From positions 27,377,566-27,441,565 of the forward strand of contig CM055093.1 of NCBI GenBank assembly GCA_029204225.1: 64,000 bases of DNA, read 5' to 3'. This document shows positions 12,190 to 24,394 of this stretch, one piece after another (the first letter of the stretch is position 1; each line of letters opens with the position of its first letter). This DNA comes from Diphasiastrum complanatum (Eukaryota > Streptophyta > Lycopodiopsida > Lycopodiales > Lycopodiaceae). The notes beneath the pieces were generated by a model. It searched no databases and was not told where the DNA came from. It saw only the letters and a list, made by a program, of their open reading frames with translations. The translations under genes were made by a program, and so were the position numbers.

Positions 12190-13811
12190 TTTCCCAACAC
12201 GAAAAAGCAAAGTTACTGGCCTGGGTTCACAACAATCATAATGATTACAGGGCCAGGATGTCATTTGTTGAAAAAATACGGTTTTTCAACCATGAATATG
12301 TTGATTATCTTAAATCTCACGAAAAAGCAGATGGTGCCTTGAGGCGCCAATGTTTGCTAGAGGTTAAAGTCAAAAACAAAACTATCCGACTACCAGCTCA
12401 ACGAAAGCTCTGTTTGAATTTTTTTTGGCTTTTCAGAATTATAAAGTAAGAATGCAATTTTAATATATTTATGTTTTGTTTTAAATCTTTATAATGTATT
12501 ATTAAACTTATATATTTGTTGTTGAGGTTTTACAGCCAAAGAAAGCAAAGGCTGGAGTGGACTTGGATTGCCCTCCAAATTTTTTATCGCATATACAGAG
12601 GGCTAAAGAAGAACGAATGAGGATTCAATTGAAAGATTCTCTCCTGCCATTGTTTGAGGATTATAAGACCTTCACTTGTCTTTTGTATCGGATGATAACA
12701 TTTACTTATCGGGTTGTTTGTTCTGATATCTCAAAATTGATAGAAGATGTCTCAAAGCATGAGTATACTCTTGCTATTGTGGATATTCCATATGGTTTCA
12801 GAATGCCTGGCTCCATTAATGACTTGAAACCATTTTCGTACCCTCAAATAATTAAGCTGGTGACTGATTTTACTGCCTTGACAACATCTTCTTTATGAAG
12901 ATGTGTGATTTTTCATAGTGTGGCTCAATTGTCATCAATAATTGCATCTTGAAAAACTACATGTCATGCTATTGAGAACCTTGTATGGTATGTCATTTTA
13001 ATTGATTTAGTTAATGTTTGAAAATGTATGTCTAAATACTAATATGGTATAATATATGTAAGAACAAAACAAATCTTGAGAGTGCACAGGGCTGCCGGCT
13101 TATCAGTTCTTTTGAAATGATGACCGTGGGTTACTATGATGCGCTTGAGAAAAAAAGATTACGGATTCATTGCAATGAGCAAGGTACTAATTTCATTTCT
13201 TGTCCAGCTATCACTCGGAAATTGAGACACTTAGAGGGTGATAGGTCTTTGGTTAACCCTTACCAAAAGCCTCAAAGATTAATCAATAAGTTGATTGATA
13301 TGTTTTCGAATGAGGATGCTTGGGTTATGGACATGTTTGCAGGAACATGTATGAAGATGTGTTTCTTTTCTTACAATTAGTTTTTATTATTGATTATTAA
13401 CTTTTGAATTTAATTTTTGTTTTTTGCAAAATACTTATTATGTTATATACTTTTACATGTAGGTACTACCACATGTTGTGCCCTTAAGAAAAACATGAAT
13501 TGCATAGCTGTTGAAGTGGATGAAGTCCAAGGAACCTATATTGAGATGAGAGTGGCTGCTATTTGAGAACTTCCAGATGAAAATCAGGAAGTTGGGGCTC
13601 GAGCAGTCGACAATAGTGAGAGGTTCCTAAGTGCCTCATCCAAACCGGTTCCCCCATTACTAAACGAAGAAGGGGAGCTAGTTGGTTGAGAGATGATATC
13701 ATTGAGCCCTCTCAAGATTACACTGAGAGGGTTATTGATGTCGTTGATGAGGGTCAAGCCTCTCAATCAGCCAAAAAGGCATTACCGGAGATGTTACTAG
13801 ATATTGCTTGA
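12190..13811 (+). pseudogene. Decayed N4/N6 amino-DNA-methyltransferase gene
   Basis: A multi-exon relic of a DNA amino-methyltransferase of the beta order (catalytic motif before SAM-binding motif). Exon 1 (about 12,190-12,445) covers LLAWVHNNHNDYRARMSFVE. Exon 2 starts at 12,536 after a GT-AG intron (12,446-12,535) and carries LAIVDIPYGF, in the place of the (D/N)PP(Y/F) motif that binds the target amine. A further exon (about 13,090-13,348) has NPYQKPQRLINKLIDMF and MDMFAGT. After an intron (13,349-13,462), TTCCALKKNMNCIAVEVD completes the FxGxGTT SAM-binding region and the following acidic motif. A C-terminal tail can be followed to a stop at 13,811. Damage: a one-base frameshift in the T8 run near 12,420 (correcting it makes exon 1 end exactly in phase with exon 2), TGA stops near 12,896 and 12,949, a TGA at 13,564, and a frameshift in the tail. 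Introns argue against bacterial contamination. Whether it was a host gene or transposon cargo cannot be told. Confidence 0.78.
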
Positions 13812-14472
13812 TACCTTAGGGAAAATATGTTGCTAGATATTGTTTGGCAGACATAAATGTAATTGGCCAGAACCTTATGTTATTGGATACCTATATTTGA
13901 ATGGCAAGTGCCAAATTTGAAAATCAAGATTTTATTTCTGTGAGATTCATAATGATATATTTAAAATATTATTCTTCATGAGCTTATTCTTATAAAAAGT
14001 TCTTGTTTATGCACTAATATTTTGCGTTTAGATAAATTGATTTGTTATGAAAAAAATTTATTGGATACTTTTTATGCAATCTAATAGATCATTATAATGT
14101 GTTGAAAATATCTAGATGACAATATTTAGATGACATTCAAAATACGATTAATTTATTAATGATTTATGCAAGTACATATAACAAAAATCTCAGCAAAAAG
14201 TTAATTAGCTATATGTATTTAAAGTTCATTTTTGTTTGGATATTTCTTAAAACAATATCGAATTTGCAATGCACATAATTGTGTAGTTTCTTATTAATGT
14301 ATTTTTGAAAATATGGTATGTGCATTTTGAGGATTTTAAAAAGTCAAAAATCCTGCACTTGAACAAATAATTTTACACAAAAATATGATTTTATTTTTAA
14401 TACCTTGATTTTTAAAGTTTTGGAGGGAATCTTCTTAGGGGAAACCTTTTCAATTACCACCTCAATAGGAGA
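13812..14472. other. AT-rich spacer, no gene seen
   Basis: Very AT-rich, without ORFs or repeats that I can link to the rest of the window. Confidence 0.5.
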
Positions 14473-14952
14473 TTGTGTTTACCACTAACTATTAGTGTGT
14501 ATAACAATATCTTATTTGAGGATCATACTGATAAAAATCTTTGTTTTCAACAAAATGAAGATGAGCTATTTAAATTCCAGTACAACAACGACATCTTTGA
14601 ACATAATAATGAGATGGATATGACTAGAATATGGCCAAATATGAAACATGTATTATTTGATTTGGAGCATCACCATTTTGGATTGTCAAAAATTACACCA
14701 ATCCCTTCGTTCATAGAGGAAGCCATTGGATCTTTGGCCATCCAGCTTCAACAAAACATTGTTACTAACCTTGCTCGTATCGATCCATCAAGAGGAAACT
14801 CCAACAATAAATCAATTGAACTGGATGAGATTATTGCTTTAATAAAACTTTTGGAGTTACAAAAGAATCCCATCATCCTACATCAAGGAGCAATGTATAA
14901 GGCAACAACACTGGATGCAGGCACAAAAAAAGATGCATTTGGAATTGGATAG
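14473..14952 (+). CDS. Unrecognised 159-codon ORF, probably element-internal
   Basis: An open frame (MCLPLTISVYNN..., hydrophilic, with NEMDMTRIWPNMKHVLFDLE in the middle) that I cannot assign. After its stop, broken frames continue to about 15,300, where a polypurine tract and LTR-like sequence begin. The best reading is the degraded 3' internal part of an LTR retrotransposon. The ATG is simply the first in the open frame, and no promoter is evident. Confidence 0.35.
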   Translation: MCLPLTISVYNNILFEDHTDKNLCFQQNEDELFKFQYNNDIFEHNNEMDMTRIWPNMKHVLFDLEHHHFGLSKITPIPSFIEEAIGSLAIQLQQNIVTNLARIDPSRGNSNNKSIELDEIIALIKLLELQKNPIILHQGAMYKATTLDAGTKKDAFGIG

Positions 14953-15312
14953 CCTTCCCAATCAAGAAAGATTTGGGGAAGAAGACTAATGAATGTCTCT
15001 TTGCATGTATTCTGTCAACTCATGCAAAATTAATTCTACTTAAGACAATCTTGTGTTTCATCAACCTCTTCTTCAGTGATCATATAAAATCTATGGGACA
15101 GATTTGTAGATCAAAGGTATTTCTACAGAATACTTTTTGCAACTTTGTTCTACAATAATAAGTTGGTAGCAAAACCCGAGGTGACAATATTTGACTAATA
15201 GATAATGGGTACCGTTAAGCACACCACGAGATTCAAAGAATTCAAATGATTCAAAGAGCATGGCACTCAACAAAGAACTAAACAGTCTTCATTTTTCAGA
15301 ACAAAAATATTT

Positions 15313-15324
15313 AAGTAGGGGGAA
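15313..15324 (+). promoter_or_regulatory. Polypurine tract before LTR
   Basis: AAGTAGGGGGAA lies directly before TGTCATGTGC (15,325), the expected plus-strand primer and LTR edge. Confidence 0.55.
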
Positions 15325-15900
15325 TGTCATGTGCTAGATGTAATTAGCCCATGAGCTTGCTAAATGCTATGCTCAATATAGCCATGGAACTAATTTAGAC
15401 TAGATGTAGTCACTAGGACAATTAATAAAGTGGCTCGAACAACCTCGCTATAATTGTGAATAGTGGAACTATAATAATGGTTGTAAGGCCCAATTTAGCT
15501 AAATAAGGCCCCAAACTTATAGTAGAAGCACAAATGACCACTATAAATAGTTGAGGTCGTGCTATATTTGGAGGCTATTGTTAATTTGTCTAATTTGAAT
15601 TCTAAGTGTTCTTGCAGCTTTTCTTTGAGAGCTTTCTTGAAGGACTTTGTGGTTCATGTGCCTAAAATCACATGAGAGCTTTGATCATGCTCTAGATTCA
15701 AGCCCTATGCTATAAATGATCATTGATGATGAATAATGATACCTTACTTTGCCTATTTTGCTGAAGTTTTGCTACATTTATCCATCTTTTCCATTTTTTA
15801 CTAGTTTTTTTTTATTTCATGCATTTCCATTGTGATTTGATTTTCCTGAATGGATTAGATGTTTTATTGCTAAGATTGGCACATGACATGATTTAGATAT
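15325..15900 (+). repeat. Probable LTR
   Basis: It starts with TG after a polypurine tract and carries CTATAAATAG (about 15,541-15,550) as a TATA box, followed by a T-rich transcribed part. The right end is not fixed; no second copy with matching termini was found. Confidence 0.45.
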
Positions 15901-17294
15901 GATCACATTCAAAACATGCCAATATTGGACCTTATTTAAAACTAGCTTGAGGCTTAACAAGGTCCCTGACTCAACATTGCCATCTCAGGAGGCATCCACA
16001 CCCCTAAGAAATACAGTGCCCAACAGACATGAAACCAAGCTATTGATAATAGGCATGTGCCTAACATCACTCCATCCATCTGATAGAATAGAGCAACCAT
16101 ATGTGGCCCAAGCATGTCATATGGGGCTGAGCTCTCTCGTGATGCATGCATGCTCCTCCTTCAAATGTCAAGTACAAAGAGCCTCGTGTGTGGGGGGGGG
16201 GCTCCAAGTGGCATCACAAGCTGCAATTTCCCTGATCATATCATGAAAGATAATGGTGTCAGCCAAGGAAAATGCAAGGTAGCCATTACTTGGGAATCAC
16301 TCTCTCCCTAGCAACCCTACGACCAATCTTAGCAACATGAATAACTCAAAATGATGCACTATAGCCTCCAAACAAAACAAGGAAAAAAAGATAAAAAAAG
16401 TTCCAAAAAGTTACTTTGCTTCCAAATCCCCAAGTAATCATCGCTGCCCTCTTTTGAGTGCTACATTCACCTTGTAATCATCATGGCCTCAGCATAGAGT
16501 GCTTACACTACCCATTTGGCCACCTATTCCACTCTCCACAATGTTTTTGCCTCCAACACTAGTGCGCTAAAAATGGGGCATCGCGGCTGTAAATAAAAGA
16601 ATTTGCAAGTTTTTTTGGAACAGCTTTGGAGTTTCATAATGTTGTGTTCCGAAACACGGGTCTCGGAATACCGGCCCGAGTCAACTTAGTTCAAAACAAC
16701 AAGTACTTCGATTTTCATGTTTTGAAATGGTCGATTCAAAACATGATCTGAAATATTTGTTTGATATTTCTTTTTGCTCATCTTGCCATAATGTGTCAAA
16801 GTGGAAATGTTCTTCGAAACAAAAGGATTACAAACATAATTTATCATCACTAAGGAGTTCGTTGTGATCATAACCATCATAGTGATGAGAAACCACTCAT
16901 GGGAGAATGGGTTGGCTTGTGGACAAAATACGCCTCATAAACAATCTACATTTACATTGAAAAAAGCCAACATGCAATGGCTTGATGATTTTGGCTTGTG
17001 AGAAGATCATGCCTCGTAACCAATGTGTATTTACATTGAAAAAAACTGAAGATTGCTCTTACGTACTACATAATGGCCATTGGGAGGTTTAGAAGAATAT
17101 CATAGAGCCACAGGATTGGCAATCTCATTATTTTCAAAAATTTGTCAACCAATGGCCATCAAGTGACATAATAGGCCAGTGCAAGAATGCCACGTGGCAA
17201 AAATAAGACAATGAAGTCAAATACTGCCAAATGAGTCGAAAATCATTAATAGCATTGACACGACAAATTACTTAAAATAAAATGCCAAAAATGG
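15901..17294. other. No gene recognised
   Basis: Short ORFs only. There is a G10 run at 16,192-16,201. Nothing else stands out by eye. Confidence 0.4.
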
Positions 17295-17418
17295 ATGGTT
17301 CAGATTTACCGGATGGACAAAATATCAAACTCTATCCTGTTACACTCTATCCTATCCTATTCTATCCCATATGGGCTTCAAGTGCATAATGTACCAGCTA
17401 AAAAAGAAATGATTTTGC

Positions 17419-17668
17419 ATTTTGTAAAATCCTGCAAAGTACAAAAAAGAATGCATCTTGGTTTCAAGGGGGGCTTGCACTTGGGACCAAAGAAACTTTG
17501 GATCCCAAGCTACCCAATTGAGCCAACCCAGTTGGATAAAATACAAAAAATATTTTGTAAAATCCTGCAAAGTACAAAAAATAATGCATCTTGGTTTCAA
17601 GGGAGGCTTGCACTTGGGACCAAAGAAACTTTGGATCCCAAGCTACCCAATTGAGCCAACCCAGTTGG
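17419..17668 (-). mobile_element. Tandem pair of tRNA-derived SINE-like units
   Basis: Two copies of a 133-bp unit, with heads at 17,668 and 17,535 on the minus strand. Each head reads TTGGCTCAATTGGGTA, close to an RNA polymerase III A box, followed about 40 nt later by CCCAAGTGCAAGCC in the B-box position (worn from GGTTCGAGCC). The single copy at 48,424-48,509 keeps a good B box. The tails contain T-rich sequence and GTACTTTGCAGG. The pair sits exactly at the 3' end of copia pol. The second unit could be a tandem duplication rather than a second insertion. Confidence 0.68.
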
Positions 17669-20345
17669 TGCCTTCGTATCTTCGTCAGGTTCAGCATGTC
17701 AAAGAACTTCTGACGCTTGATCCTAGGAAGCGCTTTGGTGAAGATGTTTGCGACCATTTTTGTTGTGGAGTAGTATTGAAGGATCATTTGCCCTGAGAAA
17801 ACTTTCTCCCGGATGAAATGATACTGGATTTTGATATGCTTGGATTTTCCATGAAATCCAGGATTCAGTGACAGTGAAATATAGGTCAAGTTGTCACACA
17901 GAATGGTGGTAGCATTGAACTGAGTGTGATGTAAGTCGTGAAGTAATAACTATGATAAATGCAAAAATTATACTTGGTCAAGGCCAAATCTATGTATACA
18001 GGATGATTATACATGTGTGGAGCCTGTTCTCACATGTAAAATTAGTGTAATTGTCATGTACCATAATCATGTAGATTGTACATATGATTTAATTCAAGTT
18101 TTAAAGGTAAAAAGGCCAAAAACTAGTTTTCTAGTCATATGACACATGGCATCAATCTATTGATTGCATGAGCCACATCCTTGGGTTAGGTGTCACATCC
18201 CATGTGTAGAGGACTGCTCACACATGTGAAATAAGCTAAAGTAGGCAAGTTTTGACTTCTAGAAGGTTTCTAAGTAGATCTCCATATAGTAGGAAAAAGG
18301 ACCAAAAGTGCTCAAAATAGAAAGTTTGATCCAAGCGTCAATTTTGCATGATGATTCACCATATGACAAAGCATCCTCATGAGCTCCAAAAAATGTATAT
18401 ATAGAGACTTATTTGGCCATAATCAACATGAAACATCAATCTTGATTTTGGAAGTAATTTTCTCCATTTGTCTTCATTTGTTTTGAATGATTTGAATTTC
18501 TATCATAGTGTACTTTGTTTTCAGGTTGGAGTCCGTACTCTGACAAGTTTTCACAATTGTGAAACCAACAAGTACATTTATCTTCATTAACGATTGTTCT
18601 TGTTAGATTTTCATGTCTAGAATTGATCTAGATTGATCTAAATCTTGTGTAGATTGATAGATCAATTGTATATAACATCCAATGCCTCTTGTGGATCATT
18701 TTAGGATCCATTCTTGGTCCTATTTTGCAAATTTTCACAATAACCTGATCCATACAGTTTCTTTTGAAGCTTGACATGCTGTGATGTACTTTGTCTCTGT
18801 TGAAGAAAGTGCAACTGATTTTTGCTTCCTTGAGTTCCACGAAATCGGTCCCCCTGCCAGATAGAAACAGATCCTAGAAGTAGATTATCTAATAGAGACT
18901 GTTTCTCCCCAATCTGAGTCGCAGTAGCCTTGCAGGATGAGTGGGTTGATAGCATTTCCATCAAAACATAAAATGTTATCTAAACTTCCCTGAATATATC
19001 TCATTACTCTCCTTAATGTTTTCCAATGAGAGATACTAGGATTAGACATTAATTGACTTAACGTGCTAACTGTATATGCTAAATCTGGTCTAGTACACAG
19101 CATTGCATACATCAAAGATCCTATTAGTGAATGATAAGAGTACTTTGCTATGTCGAGTACTTCACTATCAGAATCAACACAAGGAGGTTTAGTCAATACT
19201 ATACTTGGATCCATTGGAGTATCAATTGGTTTGCAATCAGACATATAAATTTTTTCTAGAATGCCTTTTAGATATGCCTACTGGCTAAGATAGATTTTCT
19301 TCTGAAGTCTATTTCTAGTAATGTGAATTCCTAGCAAGGAATGGATAGCTCCTAAATCAGTCATATCAAATTCCTTTGATAGATCACTTTAGTAGTGTGC
19401 AGAAGAGAAGTGTCATTAGACAAGATAAACACATCATCTACGTAAAGAGCTATGTGAACTGAATTGGTGCCTATATGCTTCGATTAAACATTACAGTCAG
19501 CTGAATTGTTTGCAAATCCCAATTGAATGAGATAAGAGTTGATTCTATTGAACCATGCTCTTGCGGCCTGTTTTAGACCATAGATTGCTTTGTGTAGCTT
19601 GCACACTTTGTGCTCTTGGCCTTTGACTTTGAATTCTTTTGGTTGGAAGGTATACAGCTCCTCTTCGACATTGACGCTGAAAAATGTTGTCTTGACATCC
19701 ATTTGGTACATTTTGAGGTCTTCTGCAGCTACTAACGCAGTCAGAGTTCTGATTGATTACATCTTGATGACAGGACTGAAAATTTCTTAATAATCCACTC
19801 CTTGGACTTGAGTGAATCCTTTAGCCACCAACCGTGCTTTCCATTTAGCAATGGAACCATCAGAGTTGTTCTTCTTCTTGAATATCCCCTTGTTGTCGAT
19901 AACTCTCTTGTGAGTAGGGAATCCAAGTCTGGTTCATCAAAAGTGAGTTGTACTCGCCTTCTATAGCTTCTTGCCACTTCACAGCATCCTTGGAGTTAAT
20001 TGCTTCAGCTAGGCTCTCTGGTTCTTCTGATGAAGTCCATAATGATTGAGGTGTATACCTCTCAGAAATTGTCCGAGTCTATGAGAATCTGCAGACGTTT
20101 GGTTGACCAGGATGCGATGATGTTTCTTCTTGAATTCTCCAAATCTGTTTGAGCTAGCTTGGTCTGGTCTGATGACAGGTATTGTCAGCTGCTCGACTTC
20201 TATGGTTGTGGTTGTAGGTTCTGTAGAAGGAACATCATTGTTGGAAGAATCCATGCTATGTAAAATAGGATGAAATGACATGGCATCATTTATTGCTTGT
20301 AATTCCTGACAGGCGACAGTGTCGCAAAAAGGTGAAAAAGACACC
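17669..20345 (-). pseudogene. Copia pol (RT-RNase H), 5'-truncated
   Basis: Minus-strand Ty1/copia polyprotein remnant. The connector before RT (about 20,060-20,000) reads ERYTPQSLW; the RT start has AVKWQEAIEGEYNSLL. Then MYQMDVKTTFFSVNVEEELY with GLKQAARAWF (19,711-19,484), RYSYHSLIGSLMYA-type sequence (19,244-18,885), and RNase H with ALSSTETKYITACQASKE up to WIRLL at 18,745. It resumes beyond the nested solo LTR at 17,945 with TQFNATTILCDN and KHIKIQYHFIREKV, ending at DMLNLTKIRRHQ. Gag, protease and integrase are absent. Stops and frameshifts are frequent. Confidence 0.85.
17946..18744 (-). mobile_element. Solo LTR nested in copia RNase H, 5-bp TSD
   Basis: The insert at 17,951-18,739 (789 bp) is flanked on both sides by ATAAC (17,946-17,950 and 18,740-18,744). 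Removing it with one TSD copy makes copia RNase H continuous and in frame (WIRLLLHDLHHTQFN). Read on the minus strand the insert begins TGTGAAAA and ends TCATA, with a TATATATA box near 18,395. No coding sequence is present, so it is an LTR left by recombination. Confidence 0.8.
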
Positions 20346-20384
20346 ACTGTAATTTTACTTCTGGTGGTGATGCTGTTTCATCCA

Positions 20385-21004
20385 TTAGTATGGATTCCAA
20401 TTGCATGGCAAAAGGATGTTTGGGCGAGTTGGGTGCGACTTGGACTGCTGCTTGTGCCGAAAGGTGTTGGACTGCTTGCTGCCAATTTTTGAAATGCGAG
20501 CCTTTCTTGACCTTTCCACCTCAGAAAAGTTGACTACGAAGGTAGCAGCTCCTTGAAGAACTTCATCAATGATGGCTTCAAGTAATAGGCCATCATTCGT
20601 GCGCCATGCCTTTTTAGTACTATCCATATACTTTTCGACTTTCATGGCCCTTGTCTTGTGGACATGCGCCTTGGCCTGTCAGGAATGCCAATTGCTATAA
20701 GAGCTTCTGTGGCAAATGAGACGGTGTATGTCACTTGGTTCAGCCTGTACTTGAAGCTCGAAATATCCTGAACGGTTCAGTGGAATGCATATTTCACAAT
20801 GATCGTGAATTGGCGTACATGAAGAGAATAGTCTTGAAATTTGTAGGTCTTCAATAGGGGCTCCCCTGATTTCCACCATTTTCGTGCCTCGTAGGGTTTT
20901 GGCACCGGGAGGAGTTCTGCTATGGCCGGCTTTTCCTCCATCATTTCGTCATCTGATGTGTGTGGAGTGAGATCTTCTTCTCCCACAATGAAATCTGGGT
21001 CCAA
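20385..21004 (-). pseudogene. Broken ORF of unknown function
   Basis: Three minus-strand pieces run in order: an acidic start (MDPDFIVGEEDLTPHTSDDE, 21,004), a middle at 20,879-20,679, and a basic end at 20,645-20,385 with EAIIDEVLQGAATFVVNF. Stops and one or two frameshifts separate them. I recognise no domain; the acidic-to-basic profile and position upstream of a copia pol fit a gag-like or extra retrotransposon ORF. Confidence 0.3.
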
Positions 21005-22293
21005 CTCTTCTGTGAGCTTGAGCTTTTTGGCTGGTTTGTAGGATCGATTATGGATTTGCCTTTATCCTTATCCTCCTTCACCATCTTGGAAAGTTTTAAG
21101 CCCAAAGAGTACTTAAATTTTCCAGAATAGTAAGCTCAAAAGTGAAAAGGAGTTGCTAAATATAACATGTGAGCTTTGAGAATGAATGAATGGCCTTTAT
21201 GACTGTTGGATTGTGCTTTGGGGATGTTGGAAACTTTCTAGAAAATTTTGGTAGCATGTCTCTAGCAAGTGTGAGGTTCGAATGGATCCCACCTCCTTAT
21301 ATAGACCCCCCCCCTCTCCAAATTTGGGAAACCAAAATGTTAGATATCAAATCGACTAAAAAGGACATTCTAAGATCAATGGTGACATAGGCGAACCAAG
21401 ATCAGGTCATTCACATGTGTGGGGATTCAATACAATTCTAAAAATGGCCAAAAAACTTAGTTCAACTCAAAAAATCACTAAATCTCTATTTTTGGGAGTT
21501 TGGCTGGGGATCTTGGCTTGCCGATTGGACAATAGTTTTACCATAGAAAGATGTGCAAAATATCAAGGGGGTGAACCATGATGTCATTTTCACACGTGTG
21601 GGGAGCCTGTTTAGTGATTTTTGAAGAATGGGTTCCCAACAAAGACTGGCTGGGAGTCTTGGTTCGCCTGACTCTTTATTGATAGAGCATAATATGAGGA
21701 GTCTACTGTGAAGAGGGCGAGCCAACATCTCAAAAAGACAAGCTTGTAGGTGGGTTTAAATGATTTTTACTATTTTTGGCCTACAGGGCTGGGATTTAGG
21801 GTTCATGGATCCCCTAACTCAATTTAGACTTATCAAGATGTGTTCTAGCCATGGTCAACCAACAATGAAAATTGAGAGAGATATTGAGGTTTTTGTCTCC
21901 GCTAGTGGCTTGTGCTGTTCTACTTGGCTGAATAGTAAAGGGTTTGGAATTGTTCAGATCATTGGCAAATGGTATTTCCTTCACTGGCACTGATTTTGGC
22001 ACTGAGTTCAAAGTTTTTTTTTTTTTTTGAGCAATGTTGATTCACTTTGTTGCACAATACTATATTTGGTGGCCTTCAACGTCCTTACCTGTAACCTGTA
22101 GTAACTCCATGAACCATGTAGATTGTTTTTTTTTTTCCTAAAGATACTCTACTCTCTACACATAATACCACTCCTTGTACATTGTATCACAAAAAGACAG
22201 ACAAACAGAAGAATCGTTCATAAACAACTGGGAAAATGCAAAGAAAGACAAAAAAAATAATAATAATATTAATCATACAAAAAATGATGAAGT
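21005..22293. other. LTR-like non-coding DNA
   Basis: No ORF of substance. CACATGTGTGGGG (about 21,413) and CACACGTGTGGGGAGCCTG (about 21,594) recall ACATGTGTGGAGCCTG in the solo LTR at 18.0 kb, so related LTR sequence is likely. T-runs of 9-14 lie near 22,015 and 22,128. Confidence 0.35.
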
Positions 22294-24390
22294 TTATACA
22301 ATGGGAGGTAAGTGATAATAGCACCTTAGTCGACTACCATTTACCAAGGTGGGTAAAAGGTTACCCTCCAGTGTGGCCACTTGAACTGCACCATTCTCAA
22401 ATATTTTCATTACTTGGTAGGGTCCGAGGCCGGGAAATTTCAATTTGCCTTTCGTGACCTTGCTCTGATACATCAATGCTAGGTCACCTTTGTGTAAGTC
22501 CTTTTGCTTTAGGACATGGTCATGCCAGGCTTTGCGGCGTTTCTTTTTGGTGTGCAATGCATGCAAGACAATGGTTCGGGTTTCGCATAAATTCATCACT
22601 AAGCCTAATCGACGTTGGGTAGACTTGTGTCTAATCGTTCCGTCACGGCCACTCCTAGGATAGGGACAATGAACTCAGCAGGCATTACAGCCTCGAGTCC
22701 ATAGATCAGTTGAAATGGGATATGGCTAGTGGCCAGCTTATAGGTTGTTCGAAACGCCCATAAAACTGCTTGGATTTTATGCTCCCAATCGGACCTACTG
22801 GCTTCCACGGTCTTTGTGATAATATTGCACAAAATCTGTTGGAAGATTCGGCCTGTCCATTACATCGGGGATAATAAGACGTACTCTTGCGATGAACTAC
22901 AAGGAATTCAACTAGGAGTACTATTATTGTTTCATTCAGGAAGTGAGTTCTGCAATCACTCACAAGTTCTAAAGGGCATCCAAAGTGCATGATGATGTTC
23001 TCATAGAGAAACTTAGTTGTGCTGGCTGCATTGGCTACTCTAACGGCCTTCCTTCTACCCACTTTGTAAAATAATCTGTCGCCACTATAATATACTGGGC
23101 TTGACTTCCTCTAGCGGCTGGGTGGATGGGACCAACATAATCTAACCCCATTTTTCAAAAAGATTTTCTGCTATGATAGGCTTTAAAGGCATAAACACAG
23201 ATTTTCTCAGTTTTGTGGCTCTTTGGCACACATCACGGTGTTTCACAAAGGTTGCCACATCATGGTGTAGGGTAGGCCACCAAAATCCTTCTTGGAGGAC
23301 CTTTTGAGTAGTAGCGACAGCGGCCAAGTGACCACCACCAATTCCTTCATGAGTTGTACTAATAATAGATTTTATTTCATGGTCCAGTAGGCATCTTCAA
23401 AGGATATGGTCTATTCCCATTCGATAAAGTTGTCCAGCTATTAAGCTATATGGGGCAGCTTTTATTATCAACTTTCGTTGATCTACGAAAGGTAGTGAAG
23501 GATCAGGTCGTCCCCTCACAAGATACTCAACTATATCAGCGGCCCATTCTGGAACTACATCAACATAAAAAATATGAGCATCCGGGATTTCATCATCAAC
23601 TCCCACTTCTTCTCGACGTGTCGTCAATCTAGAAAGGTGGTCAGCCAAATAATGTTGTTTTCTGGTCCTAACCACTATCCAAAATTCAAACTCTTGAAGT
23701 TGTAAAAGCCATCATGTAATACGACCCATTGTACAAGGTCGATTTACTAGATATAACAATGGTTGATGGTCAACATAAAAGGCGAAAGGGTTGGTCAAAA
23801 GGTAATGTCGAAATTTTTGACTGCTAAAAATCATGGCAAGGGCCTCCTGTTCGGTGGTAGTGTAGTTAACTTTGGCTTCAATGAGCTGACGGCTCGCGAA
23901 GCGGATGGGAAAATCTTTCTTTTTCACACCTGGTTGGGTCAACATGATCTCTATTGCATACTTAGATGCATCCATGTGCACTAAAATGTCATGCTCCAAT
24001 TTGGAGACCATAGGATTGGGGCAGTGACCAAGGCTTGCTTAATCTTCTCGAAGGCGGCTAGGGCTTCCTATGTCCACTTAGGTTCAACAGTGAGGTGGTA
24101 GAGTGGCAAGGCCAATAATGCAAATCATTAATATAAAACATCTATAGTAATTGGCATGGCATGGTATAGACATCATGCACTGTTTTGGACAGGGTCAAGT
24201 CAATTATTACTTTGATTTTATCTGGATCAGTGGCAATTCTGTATTGCGATATGATATGTCCTAGCACGATGCCATGAGTTACCCATATTTGGCATTCGGC
24301 TGGGTTAAGAAAAATGCCATACTCTTCTATTGTGTTCTCCTATCCTCATCTTAGGGGCAATCCTTCAGGGTCTTTATAGTAATGGACATG
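22294..24390 (-). pseudogene. Ty3/gypsy pol (RT end to integrase C-terminus)
   Basis: Minus-strand element in the order: end of RT (about 24,340-24,060, with VTHGIVLGHIISQYRIA), RNase H (24,011-23,712, with VHMDASKYAIEIMLTQPG and FASRQLIEAKVNYTTTEQEA), zinc-binding head (23,327-23,142, with GFWWPTLHHDV), integrase core (about 23,150-22,700, with ENIIMHFGCPLELVSDCRTH and YPRCNGQAESSNR) and C-terminus (22,599-22,294, with KGDLALMY and GPYQVMKIFENGAVQV). Several frameshifts are present and the first catalytic regions of RT are missing. The C-terminus resembles those at 24.4 and 28.3 kb, so the three belong to one gypsy clade. Confidence 0.87.
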
Positions 24391-24394
24391 TAGA

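Noticed and set aside
12190-13811. Bacterial contamination as source of the methyltransferase
   Set aside because: GT-AG introns with matching phase and AT-rich plant-like flanks argue for a resident gene.
16192-16201. G10 run as G-quadruplex or regulatory site
   Set aside because: A single G-run without the further runs needed, and no gene nearby.
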